Positions 54,234-62,513 are shown, counted from the first letter of the stretch. The stretch: 64,000 bases of DNA from Antedon mediterranea (GCF_964355755.1 NC_092671.1:14116501-14180500), one strand, 5' to 3'. The notes: generated by a model from the letters alone, not told the origin. Program-made: numbers and translations.

Positions 54234-55905
54234 CTGAAAGATAATGTTTATTTTCTAAGAATGCATAAAATATTTGCAGTAGTATACAACTTCGCATTTA
54301 CTAGGACAATTTATTAACGATTGTGAGCATAACAGTATTACCTTTATGGTATGGATGCTGTATAGTATGCAAGGACCTAGGAACTATTTAATTGTCATGT
54401 TCAATTCATTGTGTGCATACAGAAATGATTCAGTACAGTCACAGTTTTTAATATTCTGGGTATAGGCTTCAACTAATAACACAATATGTGTAGGTTGAAG
54501 GCTTTCTATTCTAGTGACTATGCAGTATAAAGCTCTGTACACTATTAAACTTTATGTGATAAAAAAATATGATATGCCCATATATGGACATGGTCACTAC
54601 CATATTTGGCAATATCACTACCCTATTTGGGCACATCACACTTTTTTTTTCAAACTAGTTTGATAATGTAGACAGAGCTTTAATCATGTACACTACCTTA
54701 TATAGACATCTAACCTACCTGAATTCATTGCACCTGGTTTCCCAGAATAATCGGGAATGTCATGAACACTTGGCATCGTGTGCACCCCAGAAACATGACC
54801 ATTGACCAAAGGTGGTTGTGTACGAGGTTGAATATTATCCCGTCTTGCAATTGTGCACTCATTGGGAAGAGGACGTCTGATGTCGGGGTCATCTAAAGGT
54901 CCTGTACCAGGTGACCACTGTAGCGAGCCGTAAAGTGGCGCTGAAAGTCGATGAACTTGTGATGTCTGGTTTAATGCATCTGTTACATTGGGAGCAATTT
55001 GCTGGAAAAATGATCAGAGAAGTGTAAACATAACAAATTATTACAGTCTAGTATTTATAATATTCATTTTTTGGTCTAATGTAACAATTACCTTATTATC
55101 ACCTTTTACTACCATTAATTCAAAAATGATATTCTGTTCATTTTCAAAATACAATACATAATGTAAACAAATTCACTACTATCAACTAACCAGTCGGAAG
55201 TTTCTAATCTCTTGCAAATGTTTATCACATAGATGATCCCAGTATGCTTGATCCAGGACTCTAACGTTCCTGCTTGCATTACAGCACGTCTCTTTGTAGT
55301 CTACTAAGGCATGTGCTAATTGTGACAATTTGGTTATTAGATCTGTGAAAAAAAAAAGTTTACAAATGTAAAAAAATGTACTATTACAATTTTGGTCGAA
55401 CTTTACATTAGACACAGTGTCAACCATGGCGATAGAAAATAATAAATAGGCATGGTTGATAAAATATATATTATTGTTAATGTTATGTGCAATTTAAATG
55501 AAAGTCACTACAATTAATACCATAGTAATAATGTTTATTTTACTGTTCTTTCAATGCCACACACTCTAACTTACATTTACTCTCAGACTCAAAATCAGCT
55601 TTCCAAAAATGATGATGATAATTATCTCTTGTCTCTTCATAAGATGAATCTCTAGCTAATTCTTGGAAGTCTATTTTGAGTGCTTCAAGTTCAGCCTGCA
55701 GTTCTGTCGTTTTATAATACTGAACATCATCTAATATTGCACACACATGCTGCATAACTATACGTATAACATTATGCAGTGAATCTGCAGATGTTACATG
55801 GTCAACTAGGCTGTTGCTATTGTTGCTATGACTAACGCCAACCAGCCTCTGAGGCTTGTCTACCGGGGGCCTCACAGCTGGTACAGGTGCTGTTCTTGTT
55901 GACAT
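54088..55905 (-). CDS. Unrecognised four-exon gene, 303 aa, paralogue of the divergent neighbour
   Basis: Exons 55905-55575, 55342-55191, 55001-54719 and 54233-54088 join in frame from ATG to TAA (912 nt). I do not recognise the family. Residues 1-110 start with a Pro-rich stretch (STRTAPVPAVRPPVDKPQRL) then a probable helix (VIRIVMQHVCAILDDVQYY, ELQAELEALKIDFQELA); the second exon continues helically (KLSQLAHALVDYKETCC, WDHLCDKHLQEIRNFRL); the last two exons are polar and Pro/Gly-rich, probably disordered (GSLQWSPGTGPLDDPDIRRP). No signal peptide or membrane helix. Intron phases 1,0,1 equal those of the head-to-head neighbour starting at 56466, and the second exons are similar. Confidence 0.75.
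54529..54682 (-). mobile_element. MITE family 1, copy D (inverted orientation)
   Basis: Left end AAGCTCTGTACACTATTAAA, right end TTTGATAATGTAGACAGAGC then TT; interior CATATATGGACATG and ATTTGGGCACATCACA. In the third intron of the minus-strand gene, ending 36 bp from its exon 3. Confidence 0.85.
54719..55001 (-). CDS. Minus-strand gene, exon 3 (Pro-rich)
   Basis: 283 nt; acceptor atttttccag, donor TTCAG|gtaggt; phase 0 in, phase 1 out. Encodes QIAPNVTDALNQTSQVHRLS, SPGTGPLDDPDIRRPLPN and NIQPRTQPPLVNGHVSG. Confidence 0.75.
55191..55342 (-). CDS. Minus-strand gene, exon 2 (helical, conserved with neighbour)
   Basis: 152 nt; acceptor ttttttcacag, donor GACTG|gttagt; phase 1 in, phase 0 out. 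Encodes YLITKLSQLAHALVDYKETC and DQAYWDHLCDKHLQEI. It aligns with exon 2 of the divergent gene (shared YL start, TC, AY, HL-x-EI). Confidence 0.78.
55575..55905 (-). CDS. Minus-strand gene, exon 1 with start codon
   Basis: 331 nt from ATG at 55905; donor TAAAT|gtaagt; phase 1 out. Encodes the Pro-rich N-terminus and helical segment. The ATG lies 560 bp from the ATG of the plus-strand neighbour. Confidence 0.75.
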
Positions 55906-56465
55906 TAATTATCGATGATGTTCTCGGCTAACAAACAAGTAAGGCTTTTAACTAATCTGTAAAACATGAATTTGGAAGTTATTTTAACTTCTTCTGATTT
56001 ATTATATAATGAGAATCTAGTAAACATATAATTCAACATAAAATATATAAAACAATTTTACCATATGTGGTGTTTTCAAAGGTAAATGCCGTCAACGTCT
56101 TTCACGTTTTGTGTGTTGTTTTCGTTTCCCGTCGCGAATGTAAACACCCTCCTTCAAGAATTTTATAAAAGTACCATTATTATTTAATCGTATAAAATTA
56201 ATAAAATGTATTCTAACATTAATTAAAATTTCAAATAAAATTATTAAAAATAATAGCTAATTTTATAATATATTTTTCTACAATTGCGTGTATTTTTTTT
56301 GTTAGATATAACTATTTTAGTTTTTGAGGTCATGGGTTACAAATCGACATGGTAACGGATATAAACAATACGATTTACACATGTTTGATCAATTCGATTT
56401 GATCACACAGCACACGAAAAGGAGGTTGTTCTTTTCGGTTACATTTCGGTAATTTATGTTGGAAA
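55906..56465. promoter_or_regulatory. Shared 560-bp intergenic region of a divergent gene pair
   Basis: It lies between two oppositely transcribed start codons and so must hold both promoters and 5' UTRs. It has a CpG-bearing stretch (TCGTTTCCCGTCGCGAATGT at about 56121-56140) in otherwise AT-rich DNA. No TATA box can be assigned. Confidence 0.55.
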
Positions 56466-56682
56466 ATGACATCGGCTAATCCAGCTACGTTGCAAACAAG
56501 AAATGAATTTCGTAATTCTTGCACAAGTGTTCTTCAGGGATTGGAATGTCTTCATCGACAACGAATTGTTATGAATGACCAAATGCCAGACGTGTTGGCT
56601 GAACTTGGTACTCGTGTGAGTGTACTCATGACTCATGTTGACAATGATACAGACTACCACATTGATGGACCTCTTGTTAGAT
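56466..56682 (+). CDS. Plus-strand gene, exon 1 with start codon
   Basis: 217 nt; ATG in good context (GGAAAATGA); donor TAGAT|gtaagt; phase 1 out. Encodes MTSANPATLQTRNEFRNSCT then DQMPDVLAELGTRVSVLM. Confidence 0.78.
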
Positions 56683-57939
56683 GTAAGTACAGTGAGTCTA
56701 CATATGCCTAAATTACCAACAAATTTACTACCTGTAATTTTTCCATTATTTGTTCATTAGTCGTTTAGAATCTGTGTCTCTGTGGGATGAAGTACAACTA
56801 CAAGGCCTATCGTACTGCAATTTTATTCAATTCTAGTTCAGCGGCCGACTCAAGAAAATTCACCTTATTTTTTTTATTCACCAGATCTAACAGCTGAAAC
56901 TAGAAAAGCACAGGCAATTATACAGGAAATGAAAAGAACATGCAACGAATCAAATCTTCATATTTGTGGAGAAGCATATGTGGAACAACACATAAATCAA
57001 CATCTCAAAGAAATACAGTCAGTTTCAAAGGTGGGTTAACCTCCTAAATGGGTTCGTTCGTCGTGGTTGTAATTATTATTAACATGACATAGGCTAGTCA
57101 TTAATAGTCGTAAGGCATATAACAACATTTATAAACATACATTTTTCGAGTAACTTTTATTTACATACAATTTTTATATTTATTACAGGATTTAGAACAA
57201 TATTATAATGATGCTGTTTACAAGAAAGACACAGCTGTACCACCCCCAGTCGAAGTCCAATCCCCCTGGCCACCTAGATATGTCCCTCCAGAACAGATAG
57301 ACAACAAATATAGATCAACTCTTAAAACATCTGAATCCCAAAAAAACGTACGATTTAGTCCTCAAAATATTCAATCATCAGTTAATCAACGAGAAGAGAT
57401 GATGACGACACAAGATGTTTTACGTTCTGAAGCAATGAACCCTACCCCTGCAGCAGCAGCAGCAGCAACAACAGGGATGGGGTATAGAATGTCCACTGCA
57501 TCAATCCCAGGATCATTTGAGCATATGCATGAAATGTCTAAAACTCATCCAATTCATTCAGATAGCTGGCCTGAGAATACCACAACTCCCACAAGCGTCT
57601 TCGATAGGAAAAAGCCACCACTAGGTATTGTAAAACATTCTTAAATAAAATAAGTTATTTGCGTTATAAGCGGAGGTCCAAGTGCTTGTTTGATTTAGGC
57701 CCTAAGGCCCTACTTGTTATTTTAAAAATTTGTTTTAAAGTAATAATGATTACCATCATCATTTGTTTCCGTTATTTTTTTTCACAGTTTATCCAGGCCT
57801 CCGAGACATGCATAACTACAGAAATTTACCGCAATTTACTGGCCTTAACCTGCCTGTTCCTACATACCCAAGTGGAGAGCTTGGACTACGAGCTCCACAT
57901 GTTCAGCATTGGGATCATCACAATAATGTTAGATACTAA
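56466..57939 (+). CDS. Unrecognised four-exon gene, 316 aa, paralogue of the divergent neighbour
   Basis: Exons 56466-56682, 56885-57030, 57189-57624 and 57788-57939 join in frame from ATG to TAA (951 nt). Family not recognised. The N-terminal 120 residues are probably helical (FRNSCTSVLQGLECLHRQRI, RKAQAIIQEMKRTC, EQHINQHLKEIQSVSK). The rest is polar and Pro-rich with an Ala run from a GCA repeat (57450-57467), FSPQNIQSSVNQREEMM, and a C-terminus PQFTGLNLPVPTYPSGELGL. No signal peptide or membrane helix. Phases 1,0,1 match the head-to-head neighbour. Confidence 0.78.
56885..57030 (+). CDS. Plus-strand gene, exon 2 (helical, conserved with neighbour)
   Basis: 146 nt; acceptor tttattcaccag, donor CAAAG|gtgggt; phase 1 in, phase 0 out. 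Encodes YLTAETRKAQAIIQEMKRTC then GEAYVEQHINQHLKEI. Confidence 0.78.
57189..57624 (+). CDS. Plus-strand gene, exon 3 (Pro-rich, poly-Ala)
   Basis: 436 nt; acceptor tttattacag, donor CACTAG|gtattg; phase 0 in, phase 1 out. Encodes DLEQYYNDAVYKKD, VQSPWPPRYVPPEQID, and a six-codon GCA run. Confidence 0.8.
57788..57939 (+). CDS. Plus-strand gene, exon 4 (C-terminus)
   Basis: 152 nt; acceptor tttttttcacag; phase 1 in; TAA at 57937-57939. Encodes YPGLRDMHNYRNLPQFTGLN and APHVQHWDHHNNVRY. An overlapping frame in this region is open but reads across the intron and is not used. Confidence 0.78.
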
Positions 57940-58276
57940 AAACAAAAACGTATCAACACTTGTAAAAACAAAACACAATATGATCGATGGATGTTTAAAC
58001 TAAAAGTCACTGTACTGTATTAATAAGATCACTTTATTATTTTTAAAATATGATTTTTACATAAATATTATGTATAACTATAAAACAAAGCAGTTTGAGT
58101 GTTTTATATCCGATTTTGAGTTTTGTCTTTTCTTAGAATAATTTAATGAACTCCATTTCACTGCTATTTTAATATATAGGCCTATTATTATAATGAAGGC
58201 TAAGTCTAATAATTTTTTGCACCATTTTGGATCTCAAGAAAGTGTGTTTTGGGGAAAGTGTTTTACTTACAACGAA

Positions 58277-58348
58277 GAAGATATAGGTCAGTGGTAGAGC
58301 ATTCGACTGCTGATCGAGAGGTCCCTGGTTCATATCCGGGTTTTCACT
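58277..58348 (+). pseudogene. tRNA-Cys-like unit 1, anticodon GCU, degenerate
   Basis: Loop reads CTGCTGA, so the anticodon is GCU (Ser codons AGC/AGU) on a Cys body. The acceptor stem GAAGATA/TTTTCAC has at least three mismatches, and A-box TAGGTC and B-box GGTTCATATCC depart from consensus. Outermost unit. Confidence 0.75.
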
Positions 58349-58415
58349 CTTATTATATATTAATTTAGGCTAATTAATGATAATAACAACAGCACATTAA
58401 TCCATATTAAACGCA

Positions 58416-58491
58416 GGGTATATAGCTCAATGGTAGAGCATTCGACTGCAGATTGAGAGGTCCCTGGTTCCATCAAATCCGGGTGTCCCCT
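58416..58491 (+). pseudogene. tRNA-Cys unit 2, T-loop insertion
   Basis: GCA anticodon, but the T loop is TTCCATCAAAT (about 4 nt too long), which breaks the B box; acceptor pair 4-69 is also mismatched. Confidence 0.8.
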
Positions 58492-58542
58492 GTTATTATA
58501 TTAGTTTAGGCTAATTGATGATAATAAAAACAGCACATTATT

Positions 58543-58616
58543 CCATATAAAGCTCAGTGGTAGAGCATTATTGACTACAGATCGAGAGGTCCTTGGTTCA
58601 AATCCGGGTGTCCCCT
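58543..58616 (+). pseudogene. tRNA-Cys unit 3, acceptor lost
   Basis: The 5' acceptor is replaced by spacer (CATATAA directly before GCTC). Anticodon arm has an ATTATTGA insertion; loop CTACAGA. Confidence 0.8.
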
Positions 58617-58681
58617 CCTATTATATTAGTTTAGGCTAATTGATGATAATAAAAACAGAACATTATTCCATATAAAACGAA

Positions 58682-58753
58682 GGGGATATAGCTCAGTGGT
58701 AGAGCATTCGACTGCAGATCGAGAGGTCCCTGGTTGACATCCGGGTGTCCCCT
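58682..58753 (+). pseudogene. tRNA-Cys unit 4, B-box mutated
   Basis: Stems pair and the anticodon is GCA, but the T loop is TTGACAT instead of TTCAAAT, changing the invariant C56, so probably inactive. Confidence 0.65.
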
Positions 58754-58818
58754 CTTATTATATTTATTTAGGCTAATTGATAATAATAAAAACAGCACAT
58801 TATTCCAAATAAAAAGCA

Positions 58819-58890
58819 GGGGATTTAGCTCAGTGGTAGAGCATTCGACTGCAGATCGAGAGGTCCCTGGTTCAAATCTGGGTGTCCCCT
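58819..58890 (+). tRNA. tRNA-Cys-GCA: tRNA-Cys(GCA), unit 5
   Basis: 72 nt; intact boxes; a single T7-T66 mismatch at the base of the acceptor stem (GGGGATT). Confidence 0.8.
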
Positions 58891-58955
58891 CCTATTATAT
58901 TAGTTTAGGCTAATTGATGATGATAAAAACAGCACATTATACCATACAAAACGCG

Positions 58956-59024
58956 GAGGAAATAGCTTAGCGGAAAAGCATTCTGCAGATCGAGTGGTCC
59001 CTGGTTCAAATCCGGGTGTCCCCT
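58956..59024 (+). pseudogene. tRNA-Cys unit 6, anticodon stem deleted
   Basis: Three bases of the 5' anticodon stem are missing (GCATTCTGCAGATCGAG). The acceptor is also altered. Followed by TTTT. Confidence 0.85.
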
Positions 59025-59089
59025 TTTATTATATTAGTTTAGGCTAATTAATGATAATAAAAACAGCACATTTTTTCATACAAAACGCA

Positions 59090-59161
59090 GGGGATATAGC
59101 TCGGTGGTAGAGCATTCGACTGCAGATCGAGAGGTCCCTGGTTCAAATCTGTGTGTCCCCT
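59090..59161 (+). tRNA. tRNA-Cys-GCA: tRNA-Cys(GCA), unit 7
   Basis: One T-stem mismatch (50-64; CTGTG 3' strand); GCTCGG in the A box region; otherwise standard. Confidence 0.7.
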
Positions 59162-59226
59162 CTTATTATATTAATTTAGGCTAATTGATGATAATAAAAA
59201 TAGCACATTATTCCATATAAAACGCA

Positions 59227-59298
59227 TGGGATATAGCTAAGTGGTAGAGCATTTGACTTCAGATCAAGACGTCCCTGGCTCAAATCTGGGTGTCCACT
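59227..59298 (+). tRNA. tRNA-Cys-bodied unit 8 with UCA anticodon
   Basis: Loop CTTCAGA gives anticodon UCA (reads UGA). Anticodon stem TTTGA/TCAAG is fully paired. Defects: acceptor TGGGATA/TGTCCAC mismatched at two pairs, D-stem A13-G22, T loop CTCAAAT. Possibly a pseudogene. Confidence 0.6.
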
Positions 59299-59363
59299 TT
59301 CATTATATTAGTTTAGGCTAATTGATTATAATAAAAACAGCACATTATTCCATATAAACCGTA

Positions 59364-59431
59364 GGGGAAATTCGTAGTAGAGCATTCGACTGCAGATCGA
59401 GAGGTCCTTCGTTCAAATCTGGGTGTCCCCT
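59364..59431 (+). pseudogene. tRNA-Cys unit 9, D-arm deletion
   Basis: Four bases are lost between acceptor and D stem (GGGGAAATTCGTAGTAGAGC); no A box remains. Confidence 0.85.
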
Positions 59432-59499
59432 TCCGTCGTTATATTAGTTTAGGCTTATTGATTATAATAAAAAAAGCACATTATTCCATATAAATCGCA

Positions 59500-59571
59500 G
59501 GGGATATAGCTCAGTGGTAGAGCATTCGACTGCAGATCGAGAGGTCGCTGGTTCAAATCCGGGTGTCCCCT
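59500..59571 (+). tRNA. tRNA-Cys-GCA: tRNA-Cys(GCA), unit 10
   Basis: All stems pair except 49-65 (G-G). Followed by a TTTT run, one of the few units with a Pol III terminator. Confidence 0.75.
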
Positions 59572-59636
59572 TTTATTATATTAAATTAGGCTAATTGATG
59601 ATAATAAAAACAGCACATTATTCCATACAAAACGCA

Positions 59637-59708
59637 GGGGATATAGCTCAGTGGTAGCGCATTCGACTGCAGATCGAGAGGTCCCTTGTTCAAATCCGGT
59701 TGTCCCCT
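59637..59708 (+). pseudogene. tRNA-Cys unit 11, D- and T-stem mismatches
   Basis: GCA anticodon. D stem GCTC/GCGC and T stem CCTTG/CCGGT carry three mismatches in total. Confidence 0.6.
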
Positions 59709-59773
59709 GTTATTATATTAGTTTAGGCTAATTGATGAGAATAAAAACAGCACATTATTCAATATAAAACGCA

Positions 59774-59845
59774 GGGGACATAGCTAAGTGGTAGAGCATT
59801 CGATTGCAGATCGAGAGGTTCCTGGTTCAAATCCGGTTTACCCCT
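59774..59845 (+). pseudogene. tRNA-Cys unit 12, acceptor mismatches
   Basis: GCA anticodon, loop TTGCAGA. Acceptor GGGGACA/TTACCCC has two mismatches and T stem CCTGG/CCGGT one. Confidence 0.55.
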
Positions 59846-59910
59846 GTTATTATATTAGTTTAGGCTAATTGATGACAATAAAAACAGCATATTATTCCAT
59901 ATAAATCACA

Positions 59911-59982
59911 GGGGACATAGCTCAGTGGTAGAGCATTCGACTGCAGATCGAGAGGTCCCTTGCTCAAATCCGGGTGTCCCTT
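59911..59982 (+). pseudogene. tRNA-Cys unit 13, T-arm altered
   Basis: GCA anticodon. T arm CCTTG-CTCAAAT-CCGGG loses T54 and pair 52-62; 3' acceptor end TGTCCCT. Confidence 0.55.
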
Positions 59983-60060
59983 TCTATTATATTATTTTAA
60001 GCTAATTGATGATACTAAAACAGCACATTATTCCATATAAATCACAGGGGACAAATCACA

Positions 60061-60135
60061 GGGGACATAGCTCAGTGGTAGAGCATTCGACTGCTGCAGA
60101 TCGAGAGGTCCCTGGTTCAAATCCGGGTGTCCCCT
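60061..60135 (+). pseudogene. tRNA-Cys unit 14, 3-nt insertion in anticodon arm
   Basis: Loop region reads CTGCTGCAGA (CTG duplicated). A 13-bp piece (AATCACAGGGGAC) is also duplicated just upstream. Confidence 0.8.
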
Positions 60136-60200
60136 CTTATTATATTAATTTAGGCTAATTGATGATAATAAAAACAGCACATTATTCCATGTAAAACGAA

Positions 60201-60272
60201 TGGGATATAGCTAAGTGGTAGAGCATTTGACTTCAGATCAAGACGTCCCTGGTTCAAATCTGGATGTCCCCT
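60201..60272 (+). tRNA. tRNA-Cys-bodied unit 15 with UCA anticodon
   Basis: Loop CTTCAGA, anticodon UCA. Anticodon stem TTTGA/TCAAG fully paired, T loop TTCAAAT intact, acceptor TGGGATA/TGTCCCC with only the terminal T1-C72 mismatch. Also D-stem 13-22 and T-stem 49-65 mismatches. Better preserved than unit 8; may be functional or a pseudogene. Confidence 0.65.
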
Positions 60273-60337
60273 TCCATTATATTAGTTTAGGCTAATTGAT
60301 TATAATAAAAAGAGCACATTTTTCAATATAAACCGCA

Positions 60338-60409
60338 GGGGATATAGCTCAGTGGTAGAGCATTCGACTGCAGATCGAGAGATCCCTGGTTCAAATCCGG
60401 GTATCCCCT
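60338..60409 (+). tRNA. tRNA-Cys-GCA: tRNA-Cys(GCA), unit 16, fully paired
   Basis: Acceptor GGGGATA/TATCCCC is all Watson-Crick; all other stems pair; variable loop AGATC. Confidence 0.92.
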
Positions 60410-60474
60410 CTTATTATATTAATTTAGGCTAATTGATGATAATAAAAACAGCACATTATTCAATATAAACCGCA

Positions 60475-60546
60475 GGGGATATAGCTCAGTGGAAGAACAA
60501 TCGACTGCAGATCAAGACGTCCCTGGTTCAAATCCGGGTGTCCTCT
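60475..60546 (+). tRNA. tRNA-Cys(GCA), unit 17, GAAC/ATCGA subfamily
   Basis: GCA anticodon. D arm AGTGGAAGAAC gives one D-stem mismatch, and anticodon stem ATCGA/TCAAG has A27-G43 and C29-A41 mismatches. Function doubtful. Confidence 0.55.
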
Positions 60547-60611
60547 CTTATTATATTAATTTGGGCTAATTGATGATAATAAAAACAGCACATTATTCCA
60601 TATAAATCGCA

Positions 60612-60683
60612 GGGGATATAGCTCAGTGGAAGAGCAATCGACTGCAGATCAAGACGTCCCTGGTTCAAATCCGGGTGTCCTCT
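60612..60683 (+). tRNA. tRNA-Cys(GCA), unit 18, ATCGA subfamily
   Basis: As unit 17 but D stem GAGC intact; anticodon stem still has two mismatches; 3' acceptor TGTCCTC. Confidence 0.55.
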
Positions 60684-60748
60684 CTTATTATATTAATTTG
60701 GGCTAATTGATGATAATAAAAACAGCACATTATTCCATATAAATCGCA

Positions 60749-60820
60749 GGGGATATAGCTCAGTGGTAGAGCATTCGACTGCAGATCGAGAGGTCCCTGG
60801 TTCAAATCCGGGTGTCCCCT
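60749..60820 (+). tRNA. tRNA-Cys-GCA: tRNA-Cys(GCA), unit 19, consensus
   Basis: All four stems pair (GGGGATA/TGTCCCC, GCTC/GAGC, TTCGA/TCGAG, CCTGG/CCGGG); anticodon GCA; both Pol III boxes intact. No T4 run follows. Confidence 0.95.
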
Positions 60821-60885
60821 CTTATTATATTAATTTGGGCTAATTGATGATAATAAAAACAGCACATTATTCCACATAAATCGCA

Positions 60886-60957
60886 GGGGATATAGCTCAG
60901 TGGTAGAGCATTCGACTGCAGATCGAGAGGTCCCTGGTTCAAATCCGGGTGTCCCCT
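60886..60957 (+). tRNA. tRNA-Cys-GCA: tRNA-Cys(GCA), unit 20, consensus
   Basis: Identical to consensus. Followed by the CCGATCCTATATTATATTAA junction spacer. Confidence 0.95.
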
Positions 60958-61029
60958 CCGATCCTATATTATATTAATTTAGGCTAAATGTTGATAATAA
61001 AAACAGCACATTATTCCAGATATAACACA

Positions 61030-61101
61030 GGGGATATAGCTCAGCGGTAGAGCATTCGACTGCAGATCGAGAGGTCCCTGGTTCAAATCCGGGTGTCTCC
61101 T
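61030..61101 (+). tRNA. tRNA-Cys-GCA: tRNA-Cys(GCA), unit 21
   Basis: D loop AGCGGTA; acceptor TGTCTCC pairs with one G-T wobble. TTTT follows, so it has boxes, pairing and a terminator. Confidence 0.93.
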
Positions 61102-61166
61102 TTTATTATATTAAATTAGGCTAATTGATGATAATAAAAACAGCACAATATTCCATACAAAACGCC

Positions 61167-61242
61167 GGGGATATAGCTCAGTGGTAGAGCATTATTTTGA
61201 CTTTAGATCGAGAGTTCCCTTGTTCAAATGCGGCTGTCCACT
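61167..61242 (+). pseudogene. tRNA-Cys unit 22, UUA loop and stem insertion
   Basis: Anticodon arm ATTATTTTGA-CTTTAGA: insertion of about 4 nt and anticodon-position UUA. Acceptor and T arm mutated. Confidence 0.85.
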
Positions 61243-61306
61243 CTTAATATATTTATTAGGCTAATTGATGATAATAAAAACAGCACATTATTCCATATAA
61301 AACGCA

Positions 61307-61378
61307 GGGGACATAGCTCAGTGGTAGAGCATTCGACTGCAGATCGAGAGGTCCCTGGTTCAAATCCGGGTATCCCCT
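61307..61378 (+). tRNA. tRNA-Cys-GCA: tRNA-Cys(GCA), unit 23
   Basis: GGGGACA/TATCCCC has one C6-A67 mismatch; everything else is consensus. Confidence 0.82.
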
Positions 61379-61443
61379 CTTATTATATTAATTTAGGCTA
61401 ATTGATGATAATAAAAACAGCACATTATTCCATATAATACGAA

Positions 61444-61515
61444 GGGGACATAGCTCAGTGGTAGAGCATTCGACTGCATATCGAGAGGTCCCTGGTTCAA
61501 ATCCGGGTGTCCCCT
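61444..61515 (+). tRNA. tRNA-Cys-GCA: tRNA-Cys(GCA), unit 24, position 37 changed
   Basis: Acceptor GGGGACA/TGTCCCC is all Watson-Crick. Loop CTGCATA: purine-37 replaced by T, unusual next to the anticodon. Confidence 0.82.
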
Positions 61516-61580
61516 GTTATTATATTCGTTATGGCTAATAAATGACATTAAAAACAGCACATTAGTCCATATAAAACGCA

Positions 61581-61626
61581 GGGATACAGCTCAGAGAGGT
61601 ACCTGGTTCAAATCCGAGTGTCCCTC
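61581..61626 (+). pseudogene. tRNA-Cys unit 25, anticodon arm deleted
   Basis: CAGCTCAGAGAGGTACCTGG: the D loop runs straight into the variable region; the anticodon arm is gone. Confidence 0.9.
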
Positions 61627-61690
61627 CTATAATATTAGTTTAGGCTAATTGATGATAATAAAAACAGCACATTATTCCATATAAAACGCA

Positions 61691-61762
61691 GGGGATATAG
61701 CTCAGTGGTAGAGCATTCGACTGCAGATCGAGAGGTCCCTTGCTCAAATCTGGGTGTCCCTT
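61691..61762 (+). pseudogene. tRNA-Cys unit 26, T-arm altered
   Basis: GCA anticodon and good 5' half. T arm CCTTG-CTCAAAT-CTGGG has a stem mismatch and lost T54. Confidence 0.55.
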
Positions 61763-61826
61763 TCTATTATATTATTTTAAGCTAATTGATGATACTAAAA
61801 CAGCACATTATTCCATATAAATCACA

Positions 61827-61898
61827 GGGGACATAGCTTAGTGGTAGAGCATTCCACTGCAGATCGAGAGATCCCTGGTTCTAATCCGGGTGTGCCCT
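61827..61898 (+). pseudogene. tRNA-Cys unit 27, stem mismatches
   Basis: Anticodon stem TTCCA/TCGAG (C30-C40), acceptor TGTGCCC (G4-G69), T loop TTCTAAT. Confidence 0.6.
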
Positions 61899-61963
61899 CT
61901 TATTATATTAGTTTTAGCTAATTGATGATAATAAAAATAGCACATTATTCCATATAAAACGCA

Positions 61964-62035
61964 GGGGATATAGCTCAGTGGTAGAGCATTCGACTGCAGA
62001 TCGAGAGGTCCCTGGTTCAAATCCGGGTGTCCCCT
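61964..62035 (+). tRNA. tRNA-Cys-GCA: tRNA-Cys(GCA), unit 28, consensus
   Basis: Identical to consensus in all stems and loops; no T4 run downstream. Confidence 0.95.
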
Positions 62036-62095
62036 TATATTATTTTAGGCTAATTGATGATACTAAAAACAGCACATTATTCCATATAAATCACA

Positions 62096-62167
62096 GGGGA
62101 CATAGCTCAGTGGTAGCGCATTCGACTGCAGATCGAGAGGTCCCTGGTTCAAATCCGGGTATCCCCT
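62096..62167 (+). tRNA. tRNA-Cys(GCA), unit 29
   Basis: D stem GCTC/GCGC and C6-A67 mismatches; the remaining stems and GCA loop intact. Same variant as unit 37. Confidence 0.65.
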
Positions 62168-62232
62168 CTTATTATATTAATTTAGGCTAATTGATGACAA
62201 TAAAAACAGCACATTATTCAATATAAACCGCA

Positions 62233-62304
62233 GGGGATATAGCTCAGTGGAAGAGCAATCGACTGCAGATCAAGACGTCCCTGGTTCAAATCCGGGTGTC
62301 CTCT
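62233..62304 (+). tRNA. tRNA-Cys(GCA), unit 30, ATCGA subfamily
   Basis: GCA anticodon; anticodon-stem mismatches A27-G43 and C29-A41; 3' acceptor TGTCCTC. Confidence 0.55.
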
Positions 62305-62369
62305 CTTATTATATTAATTTGGGCTAATTGATGATAATAAAAACAGCACATTATTCCATATAAATCGCA

Positions 62370-62441
62370 GGGGATATAGCTCAGTGGAAGAACAATCGAC
62401 TGCAGATCAAGACGTCCCTGGTTCAAATCCGGGTGTCCCCT
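62370..62441 (+). tRNA. tRNA-Cys(GCA), unit 31, GAAC/ATCGA subfamily
   Basis: 5' part like unit 17, 3' acceptor TGTCCCC and downstream CCGATCC spacer like unit 20, so apparently a recombinant unit. Confidence 0.55.
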
Positions 62442-62513
62442 CCGATCCTATATTATATTAATTTAGGCTAAATGTTGATAATAAAAACAGCACATTATTC
62501 CAGATATAACACA

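Noticed and set aside
61838-62190. Open frames containing VEHSTADREVPGSNPG on both strands of the array
   Set aside because: This peptide is the well-known conceptual translation of tRNA gene sequence, not a protein.
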